Of a DNA stretch of 64,000 nucleotides, positions 50,936-60,974 are shown in pieces. The stretch spans positions 1,240,001-1,304,000 of the forward strand of contig NZ_JALKAC010000001.1 in the NCBI RefSeq assembly GCF_024171645.1. The letters are read 5' to 3'. The notes beneath the pieces are model-generated. The model was not told the DNA's origin. It saw only the letters and a program-made list of their open reading frames with translations, and did not search any database. Position numbers and translations under genes: made by a program. This stretch comes from Flavobacterium sp. HSC-32F16. Lineage in GTDB: Bacteria > Bacteroidota > Bacteroidia > Flavobacteriales > Flavobacteriaceae. The first letter of the stretch is position 1, and the number at the start of each line of letters is the position of its first letter.

Positions 50936-52720
50936 ATGAAATTAAAACACTTTACTTTCCTGATTTTAGTGCTTTGTTTTTTCTTTTCATGCCAGAAAAA
51001 TGAAGACTCTAAGGCAACCGTAAAACAAGATTTATTAATTGATTTAACCAAACTAAATAATGAAATTGTTCAGTTTCAGAAATTAGTAACCCAAAATGCA
51101 TCTCAAAAAGAAATCGTAGAGCAGTTTAAAAAATCCCGTCTCATTTATAAAAAATCTGAATGGGCGATTGAATATTTTATTCCTGAAACAGCCAGATTTA
51201 TGAACGGTCCAGCTTTAGACGAAATGGAATTAGAAGAAAACAGGTCTTTTGAACCTCATGGATTTCAGGTAATGGAAGAAATGATTTATCCTGAATATTC
51301 TGCAGAAAGCAAAGAGGATTTAACCCGAGAATTAAACATCTTCAAATCCAATATTAAACAGCTAAAAAGTACTTTTGAAGTTATTACAATCAGCGATGAT
51401 TATGTTTTGGATGCCATTCAGCAAAATGTATTTCGTGTTATTGCTTTAGGAATTACAGGTTTTGACAGCCCAATTTTACAGTCATCAATTCCTGAAGCCG
51501 GAGAAAGTTTAATTTCGATTCCTAAATCTTTGGAAAAAATTAATACTAATAGTAAATCATTAAAAGAATTAAAAAATCTGACTTCAAAAGCACAGAAGTA
51601 TTGTAAAGAAAACAACAACTTTAATGCTTTTAGCCGAGCTGTTTTTATATCCGAATATCTAAATCCGATTTCAAAACAGCTTAAAGCTTTTCAAAAAGAA
51701 GAAAATATAAAAAATGTAAAGAAAACCAATCCTTTAAAGCCAACTATTGAAACTTTATTCGATAAAGAAGCTTTTGATGTAAATGCATTTGTACTTTCAG
51801 AGGAATATAATTTTACCAAAGAAAAAGCAGTTTTGGGCGAAAAATTATTTTATGACAAAAGCCTTTCTAAAAACAATGATCGAAGTTGTGCCACTTGTCA
51901 TAATCCCGAAAAAGCTTTTACCGATGGTTTAAAAACAAACGTTTCTCTTACTGGTTCTAATTTAGCACGCAATACTCCTACACTGACTTATGCTTCGTTG
52001 CAAAATGCTCAGTTTTGGGATATGCGTCAATTAGATTTAGAAAAACAAAGTGTCGATGTCATTCAGAATAAAGATGAAATGCATGGTTCTATGGAAAACA
52101 TTCATGCTAAAATTCTGCTGGATAACGATTATATAAAACTGTTTAAAAAAGCGTATCCAAAAACATCAAAACCTGAAGCCTGGCAGATTCAAAATGCTAT
52201 TGCCAGTTACGTACGCTCTTTAAACTCTTTTGATTCAAGATTTGATGAATATATGAGAGGGAATAAAAACATTTTAGACAATCAGGAAATTGAAGGAATG
52301 AACCTCTTTATGGGAAAAGCAAAATGTGCTACCTGCCATTTTACACCTTTGTTTAACGGAACGGTTCCGCCAAGTTATTCTAAAACCGAACATGAAGTTA
52401 TTGGAACTCCAAATGAAGCTTCAGGAAAATCTTTAAGTCCGGATAAAGGCCGCTTTTTATACAACAAAATGCCACAATTGGTAGGCGCATTCAAAACTCC
52501 AACAGTAAGAAATGTTGCAGTAACCGCACCATATATGCATAATGGAGTTTTTAAAACCCTTGAAGAAGTAGTTTCTTTTTACAATAAAGGAGGCGGAATT
52601 GGTTTAGGTTATGAAGTAGAAAATCAAACTTTACCTTTCGACAAATTGAATTTAACTGTAAAAGAAGAACAAGCTCTTGTTTCTTTTATGAAAACGCTTA
52701 CGGATAAAAGATATCAATAA
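50936..52720 (+). CDS. Imelysin-like domain fused to di-haem peroxidase
   Basis: A 594-residue lipoprotein (LFFSC) in two parts. Residues about 30-265 are helical and resemble the imelysin/EfeO M75 domain, with HGFQVMEE at 108-115: a G-x-Q-x-x-E version of the GxHxxE metal motif. Residues about 270-594 are a bacterial di-haem cytochrome c peroxidase (MauG/CcpA type) with CATCH at 318-322 and CATCH at 464-468. It would reduce peroxide or oxidise a partner in the periplasm. It follows the PhoX-like gene. Confidence 0.82.
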   Translation: MKLKHFTFLILVLCFFFSCQKNEDSKATVKQDLLIDLTKLNNEIVQFQKLVTQNASQKEIVEQFKKSRLIYKKSEWAIEYFIPETARFMNGPALDEMELEENRSFEPHGFQVMEEMIYPEYSAESKEDLTRELNIFKSNIKQLKSTFEVITISDDYVLDAIQQNVFRVIALGITGFDSPILQSSIPEAGESLISIPKSLEKINTNSKSLKELKNLTSKAQKYCKENNNFNAFSRAVFISEYLNPISKQLKAFQKEENIKNVKKTNPLKPTIETLFDKEAFDVNAFVLSEEYNFTKEKAVLGEKLFYDKSLSKNNDRSCATCHNPEKAFTDGLKTNVSLTGSNLARNTPTLTYASLQNAQFWDMRQLDLEKQSVDVIQNKDEMHGSMENIHAKILLDNDYIKLFKKAYPKTSKPEAWQIQNAIASYVRSLNSFDSRFDEYMRGNKNILDNQEIEGMNLFMGKAKCATCHFTPLFNGTVPPSYSKTEHEVIGTPNEASGKSLSPDKGRFLYNKMPQLVGAFKTPTVRNVAVTAPYMHNGVFKTLEEVVSFYNKGGGIGLGYEVENQTLPFDKLNLTVKEEQALVSFMKTLTDKRYQ

Positions 52721-52740
52721 AACTTACATATCAAGTAAAA

Positions 52741-52773
52741 AAAAACGCTAAGAATTATTTTCTTAGCGTTTTT
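52741..52773. terminator. Bidirectional terminator
   Basis: AAAAACGCTAAGA (52741-52753) pairs with TCTTAGCGTTTTT (52761-52773) around a 7-base loop, between the convergent peroxidase and topoisomerase IV A genes. Confidence 0.85.
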
Positions 52774-52779
52774 CATTTT

Positions 52780-55500
52780 TTAGTCTAAAACCAAACCTAT
52801 CTGGCCGTCGTCGTCTAATTCTGTTTCCACAGGATCATCTTCTGATATTTCTGGCTTTTCAGGAACTTCTTCGACTGGTTCTTCATAAGGAAGTGGGTCT
52901 AATAAATTAACCTGTTTTAGTTTATCTGTAGTTAATTGATTTCCTAAAGCTTTGAAACCTTTTACAGCTATAAAATCTTCTACATCAATATGTAAATCTT
53001 CTTTTTGAACTCCTTTTACTTTCGCAAAAACCAATTGTGCAACCGGACGATAATCTGTCGAAACGATTTCTAGCTGCGAGTTTGGATGGTCTGTAATAAA
53101 GCTTTCCTCTTTTCCTTCATTTTCTACAAGGAAGCGTTTCAGGAAATAACGTTCTTTTTCTCCATCATAATAAATAGCCGAAATTGGTTTTTTCGGTTTC
53201 CACTTTTCCAATATAATCATATCTTCCTCAAAGTGAGTCGATAATTCCGGAATAATGACTTTTAATTTACCTGTCTGGCTTATTACTAAGATTTTGTCAC
53301 TTGGTTTAAATTCGCCAAGTAATTCACCTCTGGCATCAACATTTAAACGTTTTACGGTATCATCGAACCAAACTTTTCTTGGCAGTAAAGTCGAAATTCC
53401 TTTTTCTTTTAATTCGATTTTTTTGATTGGATATTTGGTTACCAAATTTCCTTTTGATCCTCGGCCTTTAATGGCTAATTTGGCAAAATCAATATCGAAT
53501 TTCAGTTTCTTAATGGTTCCAACCTGACGTAATAATATGGTAATAACTTCAGCTTCTCCATTCGGATTATGTGAAAAATAAACTACCTGAGAACCATTTG
53601 TACCATTTGTTAAATCGTAAGCTTTATCACGTGTTACTCCCGTAACATTAAAACGTTTGATATACGAAGGTCCCGATTTTCCATCTCGATACATCATATT
53701 GTAAATAGTACGTTTATCACTCTTATCAAAAACAGCAACGTGTATAATATCTTTTCCGATGAATGTTTTGGCGTCGACTTTTGTAATCATCAATGTTCCG
53801 TCTCGTAAAAACACGATAACATCATCAATATCAGAGCAATCACCTACATATTCATCTTTTTTCAAGCTGGTTCCAACAAAACCTTCTTCGCGGTTTACAT
53901 ATAGTTTTGTATTTCTTAAAACTACTTTTGTTGCCTCGACATTATCGAAAACACGAAGTTCTGTCTGACGTTCACGGCCTTTTCCATATTTCTCTTTTAA
54001 TTTGGTAAAGTAAGCAATTGCAAAATCGGTTAAATGCTCCAGATTATGCTCTACTTCTTTCATTTCGTCTTCTAACTTCGCGATAAAATCATCGGCTTTG
54101 TCAGAGTCGAAACGGGTAATACGAATCATTGGGATTTGGGTCAATCTTTGTAAATCATCATCATTAATTTCTCTGACAAATGATTTTTTGAAAGGCTCAA
54201 AACGATCGTATAAATATTTATAAAGTGCTTCTCTATCAGAATACAATTTAAAATCAATGTACATTTCTTCACGAATGAAGATTTTCTCCAAAGTAGAGAA
54301 ATGCCATTTGTTCTTTAATTCTTCTAACTGAATTTCTAATTCCTGACGAAGTAAATCAACGGTTCTGTGTGTCGAAATTTTCAACATTTCAGAAACTCCG
54401 ATAAACAATGGTTTATTATCTTCAATAACACAACCTAAAGGCGCAACAGATGTCTCGCAGGCTGTAAAAGCAAATAAAGCATCGATTGTTTTATCCGGAG
54501 AAACTCCCGGGAAAAGATGAATTAAAATCTCAACATCGGCAGCAGTATTGTCTTCAATTTTCTTGATTTTGATTTTACCTTTATCATTGGCTTTCAAAAT
54601 ACTGTCAATTAAACTCGATGTATTGGTCGAAAACGGAATCTGTGTAATGACCAATGTATTTTTGTCTAATTGCGAAATTTTAGCACGCACACGCACACGT
54701 CCACCGCGAAGTCCGTCATTGTAATTCGACACATCGGCAATACCCTGCGTCATGAAATCAGGATATAAAGTAAAAGCTTTTCCTTTTAAAATCTTGATCG
54801 AAGCATCGATTAATTCATTAAAGTTATGAGGAAGTACTTTTGTAGAAAGTCCAACCGCAATACCCTCTGCTCCCTGTGCCAAAAGCAATGGAAATTTTAC
54901 AGGAAGATTGTTTGGTTCTGCACGACGACCATCATACGAAACACCCCAATCCGTAATTTTTGGAGAATACAAAACCTCTAAAGCAAATTTAGATAAACGT
55001 GCTTCAATATAACGCGAAGCTGCTGCTCCGTCGCCCGTTAAAATATTACCCCAGTTTCCCTGACAGTCAATCAATAAATCTTTTTGACCAATTTGCACCA
55101 TTGCATCACCAATACTCGCATCTCCGTGTGGGTGATACTGCATGGTGTGACCTACAACATTCGCAACTTTATTATAACGACCATCATCCAACTCTTTTAA
55201 AGAGTGCATAATACGACGCTGAACCGGTTTAAATCCATCCTCAATAGCAGGAACTGCACGTTCTAGAATTACATACGAAGCATAATCCAAAAACCAGTCT
55301 TTATACATTCCCGTTACTTTAGTAATAACGTCTTCTCCTTCTTCTTCCTGATTTTCGTAAAAATGCTGTCCTTCAAAGTGTTTAGCATCTACATTGATAA
55401 TCTCATCGTCATCTCCATCCTGATTGTCGTCAATTAGGTTTTCATCTTGATTATTCTCGTCGTCGCTTGGAATTATGTTATCGTCTTCTTCGTCTTTCAT
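52780..55500 (-). CDS. parC: DNA topoisomerase IV subunit A
   Basis: A 906-residue type IIA topoisomerase subunit for decatenation and relaxation of DNA. The catalytic Tyr is Y164 in AAASRYIEARLS. The first 60 residues are strongly acidic (Asp/Glu runs), and the last 35 are acidic too. The C-terminal beta-propeller has KGRGSKGN, a degenerate GyrA-box-like sequence, so gyrase versus topoisomerase IV is set by the partner: the ParE-type gene upstream. The parE, lipoprotein and parC genes are close together on one strand. Confidence 0.93.
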   Translation of the reverse strand: MKDEEDDNIIPSDDENNQDENLIDDNQDGDDDEIINVDAKHFEGQHFYENQEEEGEDVITKVTGMYKDWFLDYASYVILERAVPAIEDGFKPVQRRIMHSLKELDDGRYNKVANVVGHTMQYHPHGDASIGDAMVQIGQKDLLIDCQGNWGNILTGDGAAASRYIEARLSKFALEVLYSPKITDWGVSYDGRRAEPNNLPVKFPLLLAQGAEGIAVGLSTKVLPHNFNELIDASIKILKGKAFTLYPDFMTQGIADVSNYNDGLRGGRVRVRAKISQLDKNTLVITQIPFSTNTSSLIDSILKANDKGKIKIKKIEDNTAADVEILIHLFPGVSPDKTIDALFAFTACETSVAPLGCVIEDNKPLFIGVSEMLKISTHRTVDLLRQELEIQLEELKNKWHFSTLEKIFIREEMYIDFKLYSDREALYKYLYDRFEPFKKSFVREINDDDLQRLTQIPMIRITRFDSDKADDFIAKLEDEMKEVEHNLEHLTDFAIAYFTKLKEKYGKGRERQTELRVFDNVEATKVVLRNTKLYVNREEGFVGTSLKKDEYVGDCSDIDDVIVFLRDGTLMITKVDAKTFIGKDIIHVAVFDKSDKRTIYNMMYRDGKSGPSYIKRFNVTGVTRDKAYDLTNGTNGSQVVYFSHNPNGEAEVITILLRQVGTIKKLKFDIDFAKLAIKGRGSKGNLVTKYPIKKIELKEKGISTLLPRKVWFDDTVKRLNVDARGELLGEFKPSDKILVISQTGKLKVIIPELSTHFEEDMIILEKWKPKKPISAIYYDGEKERYFLKRFLVENEGKEESFITDHPNSQLEIVSTDYRPVAQLVFAKVKGVQKEDLHIDVEDFIAVKGFKALGNQLTTDKLKQVNLLDPLPYEEPVEEVPEKPEISEDDPVETELDDDGQIGLVLD

Positions 55501-55532
55501 TTTATATGCTGAATTATTTCAGTAAACTTTTT

Positions 55533-56096
55533 TTATTCATAATCATCGTCAAAATATTTTATACCAGCTTTTTTAAAAAGCTCTTCCATTTGACTAAAGC
55601 AAAAGCCATTGTAATTTTCAAGGTTTTTTGATTCTCTAAAACCTTTGCATGACAAACAAAGCTCTTTGTAACCAATTATTCTATTTTTTTTATCTCTAAA
55701 AAGTATCATATGCCGTGGCATATAACAATCTGCTAGTCCCTCTACTACTTTACAACTATCCTGAGACATTAATTCCAGTAATTCTGTTTTCAATACTGAA
55801 TTTAATACTACTTTTTCTTTAACCTTTGTACTATCAAAATTCAATTTATAATCAACAACTAGATCTTTTGTATACTTATTATCTTTTTTAGTAATTTTTC
55901 TATCCCATCGCATTCGGTCTTCATAAGACAAAACCTCAACTTTAGATAAATTCTTTAAAGGAAAATCTCTTCTTTTGATTACTTCGCTTTGTGATTTAAA
56001 AACTTTTGCTTTTTCATTTACTATTGAAGATTCTGCATTTTCTTTTTTACAAGAAATAGCTATCAGGATAAAAATCAAAAACAATGCTTTCCTCAT
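55533..56096 (-). CDS. Lipoprotein between parE and parC
   Basis: A 187-residue protein with a lipoprotein signal (LIAISC) and a mostly charged body. Two cysteine pairs, CKVVEGLADC and CLSCKGF, are the only notable motifs. I do not recognise a family. It lies 21 bases after parE and 32 before parC on the same strand, so it is probably cotranscribed with the topoisomerase IV genes. A functional link is not evident. Confidence 0.75.
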   Translation of the reverse strand: MRKALFLIFILIAISCKKENAESSIVNEKAKVFKSQSEVIKRRDFPLKNLSKVEVLSYEDRMRWDRKITKKDNKYTKDLVVDYKLNFDSTKVKEKVVLNSVLKTELLELMSQDSCKVVEGLADCYMPRHMILFRDKKNRIIGYKELCLSCKGFRESKNLENYNGFCFSQMEELFKKAGIKYFDDDYE

Positions 56097-56117
56097 AATT
56101 CAAATTCGAATTTTAGT

Positions 56118-57986
56118 TTAAACCTCTTCAAGCTCATCAATCTCAACCTTCAAATTCTTGATAATAAACTCTTGTCTGTCTGGCGTATTTTTCCCCATAT
56201 AAAAAGACAATAACTGCTCAATCGAAGTGTTTTTATCCATCATAACCGGATCAAGTCGAATGGTTTCTCCAATAAAGTTTTTGAACTCATCTGGCGAAAT
56301 CTCTCCTAAACCTTTAAATCGGGTGATTTCTGGTTTTGGCTTTAGTTTCTCAATCGCATCTTTTCTTTCTTCTTCTGAATAACAGTAAATGGTTTCTTTT
56401 TTGTTTCGAACCCTGAAAAGAGGTGTCTGCAAAATGTACAAATGACCTTCTTTGATTAATTCAGGGAAAAACTGCAAAAAGAAAGTAATCAACAATAAAC
56501 GAATGTGCATTCCGTCGACATCGGCATCTGTTGCGATTACGATGTTGTTATAACGTAGTTTTTCAAGCCCGTCTTCGATATCTAAAGCTGCTTGAAGTAA
56601 ATTGAATTCTTCATTTTCATACACAATTTTTTTCGTCATTCCGTAGGAGTTCAAAGGCTTACCACGTAAACTAAAAACTGCTTGTGTATTTACGTCACGT
56701 GACTTTGTAATCGATCCGGAAGCCGAATCTCCCTCGGTAATAAAAAGTGTACTCTCTAAATTTCTTGGGTTTTTGGTATCAGGAAGATGCGCACGGCAGT
56801 CTCTTAATTTCTTATTATGAAGGTTCGCTTTTTTAGCACGATCTGTTGCCAGTTTTCTAATTCCTGATAATTCTTTTCTTTCACGTTCGGCCTGCAAAAT
56901 TTTACGCAATAAAGCTTCGGCTGTTGTTGGATTTTTATGCAGATAATTATCTAACTTAGTTTTGATAAAGTCGTTTACAAAAGTACGAACAGAAACTGGA
57001 GGTGTTCCATCATCTGAACCCATATCTGTAGAACCTAATTTAGTTTTGGTCTGAGACTCAAAAACCGGTTCCATAACTTTAATGCTAATCGCACTCACAA
57101 TCGATTTACGAACATCTGATGCCTCGAAATTCTTATTGTAAAACTCACGAATTGTTTTTACAACGGCTTCGCGATAGGCCGCTAAGTGCGTTCCTCCCTG
57201 CGTTGTATTCTGACCGTTCACAAAAGAGTGATATTCTTCACTGTACTGCGTTTTACTGTGTGTTAACGCAACTTCAATATCATGCTCTTTTAAGTGGATA
57301 ATTGGGTATTCTAAATCTTCTTCACTGATTGTTTCTTCTAATAAATCGCGAAGTCCGTTTTCTGAATAATATTTTTCTCCATTGAAAATAATAGTCAAAC
57401 CATTGTTTAGGTAACAATAGTTTTTAACCATTTTAATCACATATTCTAAACGGAATTTATAGTTCTTAAAAATCGTTTCATCTGGTGTAAAAGTTACTTT
57501 TGTTCCTTTACGTTTTGTGGTTTCAATTACATCTTCTTCTGAAACTAAATTTCCTGCAGAAAACTCCGCCGCTTTTTGTTTATCATCACGAACAGATTCT
57601 ACTCGGAAATAGTTGGAAAGTGCATTTACTGCTTTTGTTCCGACACCATTTAATCCAACTGATTTCTGGAAAGCTTTAGAATCGTACTTTCCACCCGTAT
57701 TCATTTTAGAAACTACATCCACTACTTTTCCTAACGGAATTCCACGTCCGTAATCACGAACAGAAACTGTTTTGTCTTTTATTCCTACTTCAATAGTTTT
57801 TCCAGAGCCCATTACGAACTCATCGATACAGTTATCTAAAACCTCTTTTAATAGAATATAAATACCATCATCCGGCGAAGATCCGTCTCCCAATTTTCCG
57901 ATATACATCCCGGGACGCATACGGATATGTTCTTTCCAATCGAGTGATCGAATATTATCTTCGGTATATTGATTTTGCTCTAGCAT
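56118..57986 (-). CDS. parE: DNA topoisomerase IV subunit B
   Basis: A 622-residue GHKL ATPase subunit, starting at the ATG 57986 ([20 protein letters not shown]); the frame runs 28 codons further upstream with no support. The ATP site is visible in [22 protein letters not shown] and [14 protein letters not shown], and the Toprim domain in [10 protein letters not shown] and DADVDGMHI. It forms the enzyme with the parC product. A 161-base gap separates it from pncB upstream on the same strand. Confidence 0.95.
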   Translation of the reverse strand: MLEQNQYTEDNIRSLDWKEHIRMRPGMYIGKLGDGSSPDDGIYILLKEVLDNCIDEFVMGSGKTIEVGIKDKTVSVRDYGRGIPLGKVVDVVSKMNTGGKYDSKAFQKSVGLNGVGTKAVNALSNYFRVESVRDDKQKAAEFSAGNLVSEEDVIETTKRKGTKVTFTPDETIFKNYKFRLEYVIKMVKNYCYLNNGLTIIFNGEKYYSENGLRDLLEETISEEDLEYPIIHLKEHDIEVALTHSKTQYSEEYHSFVNGQNTTQGGTHLAAYREAVVKTIREFYNKNFEASDVRKSIVSAISIKVMEPVFESQTKTKLGSTDMGSDDGTPPVSVRTFVNDFIKTKLDNYLHKNPTTAEALLRKILQAERERKELSGIRKLATDRAKKANLHNKKLRDCRAHLPDTKNPRNLESTLFITEGDSASGSITKSRDVNTQAVFSLRGKPLNSYGMTKKIVYENEEFNLLQAALDIEDGLEKLRYNNIVIATDADVDGMHIRLLLITFFLQFFPELIKEGHLYILQTPLFRVRNKKETIYCYSEEERKDAIEKLKPKPEITRFKGLGEISPDEFKNFIGETIRLDPVMMDKNTSIEQLLSFYMGKNTPDRQEFIIKNLKVEIDELEEV

Positions 57987-58147
57987 AAGGTGAATTGGAT
58001 TTTTGGCTAATGTACCATTTATCGGCAAAAAATGAAAGCGTATTTTTTTTTTTGTTACGAATAATAACAAGTTTTCAATCTATTTAAATTGATTTTAAAA
58101 TAAATGCTCTTTAAAAATATAAAAAAGCAGCAATGAAATAAAAAAAT

Positions 58148-59323
58148 CTATTTGATTCCGAGAACTTCCTTCGCCAAAGCAATCATTTCGGGAGTTCCCG
58201 TATTTTTGTTTTTTTCGTCAGAAAGTTTAACCACACCCTGCCAATGTATGTTGTCTGGTTTTGTATCCGTTAATTTGATTACCATATTCATCGCCGGGAG
58301 ACCAACATCATTGGTGAAATTTGTCCCAATTCCAAAAGACATTTTTATCTTGTCTTTACAAAAATCGACTATCTTTTCTACTTTTTCGTAATTAAGCGAA
58401 TCTGAAAAAACAATGGCTTTCGATTTTGGATCGATTCCCATTTTAGTATAATGCGAAATCACTTTTTGGGCAAACTCTATTGGATCGCCGCTGTCATGTC
58501 GAACTCCGTCAAAAAGTTTAGAATATTTTTTATCAAATTGATTGAAGAATATTTCTGTAGTATAAGTATCTGTTAAGGCAATTCCGAGATCTCCGCCATA
58601 AACCTGAGTCCAATGTTCCAAACTTATCAAGTTCGCCATTTTAAAACCATATTGCGCCGCATGAAACATAAACCATTCATGAGCGTGAGTACCCAAAGGT
58701 CTTCGGTTATTGACCATGGCAAAATGTACATTGCTGGTTCCTATAAAACTCTGCCCGCCGTTTTCTCTCAAAGTTTCATTGACTAAAACATGAACATCAT
58801 AAGAATGACGGCGTCTTGTACCAAATTCTAAAATTGAAACGCCTAATTTATTGTAATTATCGATTTTTTCTTTGGTCAGATTTTTTATGGCTTCATCATT
58901 TAAACGAATCAAATGATTGGATTTGTAAAAAATCTCCGAAATCAATGCCATTAATGGCACTTCCCATAGAATAGTTCTGTACCAAAATCCTTCAACTGTA
59001 ACTTTTATTTCCGAACCTTCCTGACTAATCTGGACTTCTGACGGATCAAAACTATATCCCTGAAGAAAATCTAAATAAGTGGGATCAAGATAAGGGCAAT
59101 AATGCGATAGGTAATTCTTTTCTTCTTTTGTTAACCGAAGATCTGCCAGAGCATCAACAGAACGTCGAAGCAAATCTGCAAAACCATCCGGAAAAATATG
59201 TTTACCGCGATTTATAAACCCATAACGAACTTTTGCCTTTGGAAAAAGCTTTATTACAGCATGCTGCATTGTAAATTTATAGAAATCATTGTCTAAAATT
59301 GATTTCAAGAAAGTAGTTTCCAT
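58148..59323 (-). CDS. pncB: Nicotinate phosphoribosyltransferase
   Basis: Converts nicotinate and PRPP to nicotinate mononucleotide for NAD salvage. The phosphorylated His is in THAHEWFMFHAAQYGF. Other signatures are ILEFGTRRRHSYDVH, IGTSNVHFA and GVRHDSGDPIEFAQ (PRPP site). The 391-residue length is normal for PncB. It is preceded by a transglutaminase-like gene on the same strand. Confidence 0.96.
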   Translation of the reverse strand: METTFLKSILDNDFYKFTMQHAVIKLFPKAKVRYGFINRGKHIFPDGFADLLRRSVDALADLRLTKEEKNYLSHYCPYLDPTYLDFLQGYSFDPSEVQISQEGSEIKVTVEGFWYRTILWEVPLMALISEIFYKSNHLIRLNDEAIKNLTKEKIDNYNKLGVSILEFGTRRRHSYDVHVLVNETLRENGGQSFIGTSNVHFAMVNNRRPLGTHAHEWFMFHAAQYGFKMANLISLEHWTQVYGGDLGIALTDTYTTEIFFNQFDKKYSKLFDGVRHDSGDPIEFAQKVISHYTKMGIDPKSKAIVFSDSLNYEKVEKIVDFCKDKIKMSFGIGTNFTNDVGLPAMNMVIKLTDTKPDNIHWQGVVKLSDEKNKNTGTPEMIALAKEVLGIK

Positions 59324-59369
59324 AAAAGTTAAATTCGGATCTATAATCGCTAAGATACGGCAATTTAAT

Positions 59370-60350
59370 CTATTTTGAAATTATTTTAACCGAGACAACA
59401 CTATTCGTATCCACAAAAATCGTAATATATTCTCCTACATTACTGTCAATCAGAATTTGAAATTCTAAACCGCCTCTTTTCTCTTTTGCGTTCTGAACTT
59501 TAACGGGCTGATTCTTTTTATTTAAATAGAAAACCTGATCTGATTTTGAAACGTTTTTTATTTCAAACGTGATTTTATCTCCATTTTTGGCTTCAATTAA
59601 TCCAGAATTAGGCGATTTAATTTTATAATCATTTTCAATTGTAGAATTGAAAATTAAAGGGCCATTTAAAAAATCTTCTTTGCTTATTCTGCTTCCTAAA
59701 TAAGAACCTGAATCTGGATAATGTTTAGCGAAAAAATAATCTGGATCCGTGTCAAAATAAACAGGGTTAAAATCATTTACCATTCTGCCTTTACTGCTGT
59801 CGTAATAACCTTGTCCCCAGGTTACATCTATCAAACGCCATTTTTTATCAACCAAAACCATATTCCAGGCATGATTAGACGATGTGTTTTTACGGCCGAT
59901 ATCTCGTAATGAAGTTTTAGAATCACCACGTACAATTTCAGATTTTAATCCAGTTAATGAAGCTAAATGCTGATACAAAGCTGTAAATCCCTCGCAGACA
60001 GCTTTTTTAGAAGTAAATGCTTTTTGAACCAATTTATCGTTCAATTGCTGGATTTTCCTTTGCTTTTCAGCTTCGGTAGAATACGTAAAACCTTGTGTTC
60101 TGGGTGGATTTAAATACGCATTATAATCATATTTTAGGTTTAAGGCAATCCAAGTGTATATGGCTCTTGCTTTATCCGAATCTGACTTGAAATCGTCCTG
60201 AATTCTCTCTGCTAATTTTTCTGTTGTAGAAAAGCTTTTAGGGTATTTTGCAACAATTTTATCCACTTCACTAAGCTTTTGAGCAAAAGTGACATTCAGG
60301 AAAAAAAATTGCAGGAAAAGAAATATAAAAGGAGTTTTTTGTATTCTCAT
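59370..60350 (-). CDS. Transglutaminase-like exported protein
   Basis: A 326-residue exported protein (signal peptide to about residue 23). The transglutaminase-like core has the catalytic triad: Cys in KAVCEGFTALYQHL, His in SSNHAWNMVLVD and Asp in WRLIDVTWGQGYYD. The C-terminal 100 residues form a beta-rich domain. Such proteins act as peptidases or crosslinkers in the envelope. One base separates it from the FMN reductase gene upstream. Confidence 0.87.
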   Translation of the reverse strand: MRIQKTPFIFLFLQFFFLNVTFAQKLSEVDKIVAKYPKSFSTTEKLAERIQDDFKSDSDKARAIYTWIALNLKYDYNAYLNPPRTQGFTYSTEAEKQRKIQQLNDKLVQKAFTSKKAVCEGFTALYQHLASLTGLKSEIVRGDSKTSLRDIGRKNTSSNHAWNMVLVDKKWRLIDVTWGQGYYDSSKGRMVNDFNPVYFDTDPDYFFAKHYPDSGSYLGSRISKEDFLNGPLIFNSTIENDYKIKSPNSGLIEAKNGDKITFEIKNVSKSDQVFYLNKKNQPVKVQNAKEKRGGLEFQILIDSNVGEYITIFVDTNSVVSVKIISK

Positions 60351-60351
60351 T

Positions 60352-60876
60352 TTAAAAACTTGATTTTATAATGTCTTTTAATTGCTGGTCTAATTCTGGA
60401 TTTGAGATTTTATTTTGTTCCAAGTCAAAATTAGTGTTGAAAGATGGAAGCGAAAAAGAACCTTTAATTTCAGCACCATAACGCGGGAAAAGATTTTGAG
60501 CAATTCCTAAAACTGAACTGCCGCCTCTTCCGCCTGGCGAAGTAGCTAATAATAACATTGGTTTGTGCTGAAAAACATCTTTTTCAATTCGGGAACTCCA
60601 GTCGAAAACATTTTTAAAAGCAACAGAATAATTGCCATTATTTTCTGCCATCGAAACAACCAGAAGATCAGCTTCTTTAAGCTTATTCAAAAAGGCTTGT
60701 GCCAGTTTGTGCTGTCCTATTTCTTTTTCAAGATCTACGCTAAATACGGGCATCGCAAAATCATTAAGATCTAAAACTTCTACTTCAGCATTTTCAAACA
60801 AATTAGACGCATAAGTTGCTAAATGTTTGTTGATTGACTGTTGGCTGTTACTTCCTCCAAAGGCTATTATTTTCAT
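60352..60876 (-). CDS. NAD(P)H-dependent FMN reductase
   Basis: A 174-residue flavodoxin-fold enzyme. FGGSNSQQSINKHLATYA is the FMN phosphate loop, followed by SVDLEKEIG, VSMAENNGNYSVAFKNVFDW, and SPGGRGGSSVLGIAQNLF. It reduces FMN, quinones or azo compounds; the substrate is unknown. It is cotranscribed with the transglutaminase-like gene, with only 1 base between them. Confidence 0.9.
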   Translation of the reverse strand: MKIIAFGGSNSQQSINKHLATYASNLFENAEVEVLDLNDFAMPVFSVDLEKEIGQHKLAQAFLNKLKEADLLVVSMAENNGNYSVAFKNVFDWSSRIEKDVFQHKPMLLLATSPGGRGGSSVLGIAQNLFPRYGAEIKGSFSLPSFNTNFDLEQNKISNPELDQQLKDIIKSSF

Positions 60877-60974
60877 AGTGTGGTATTTATAAATTTGATG
60901 GGTTCAAAAATTAAGCCATAAAACTATTATTCAGTTCATCTTCAAACTAAATATTTTTTATGTATCAAAAATAT

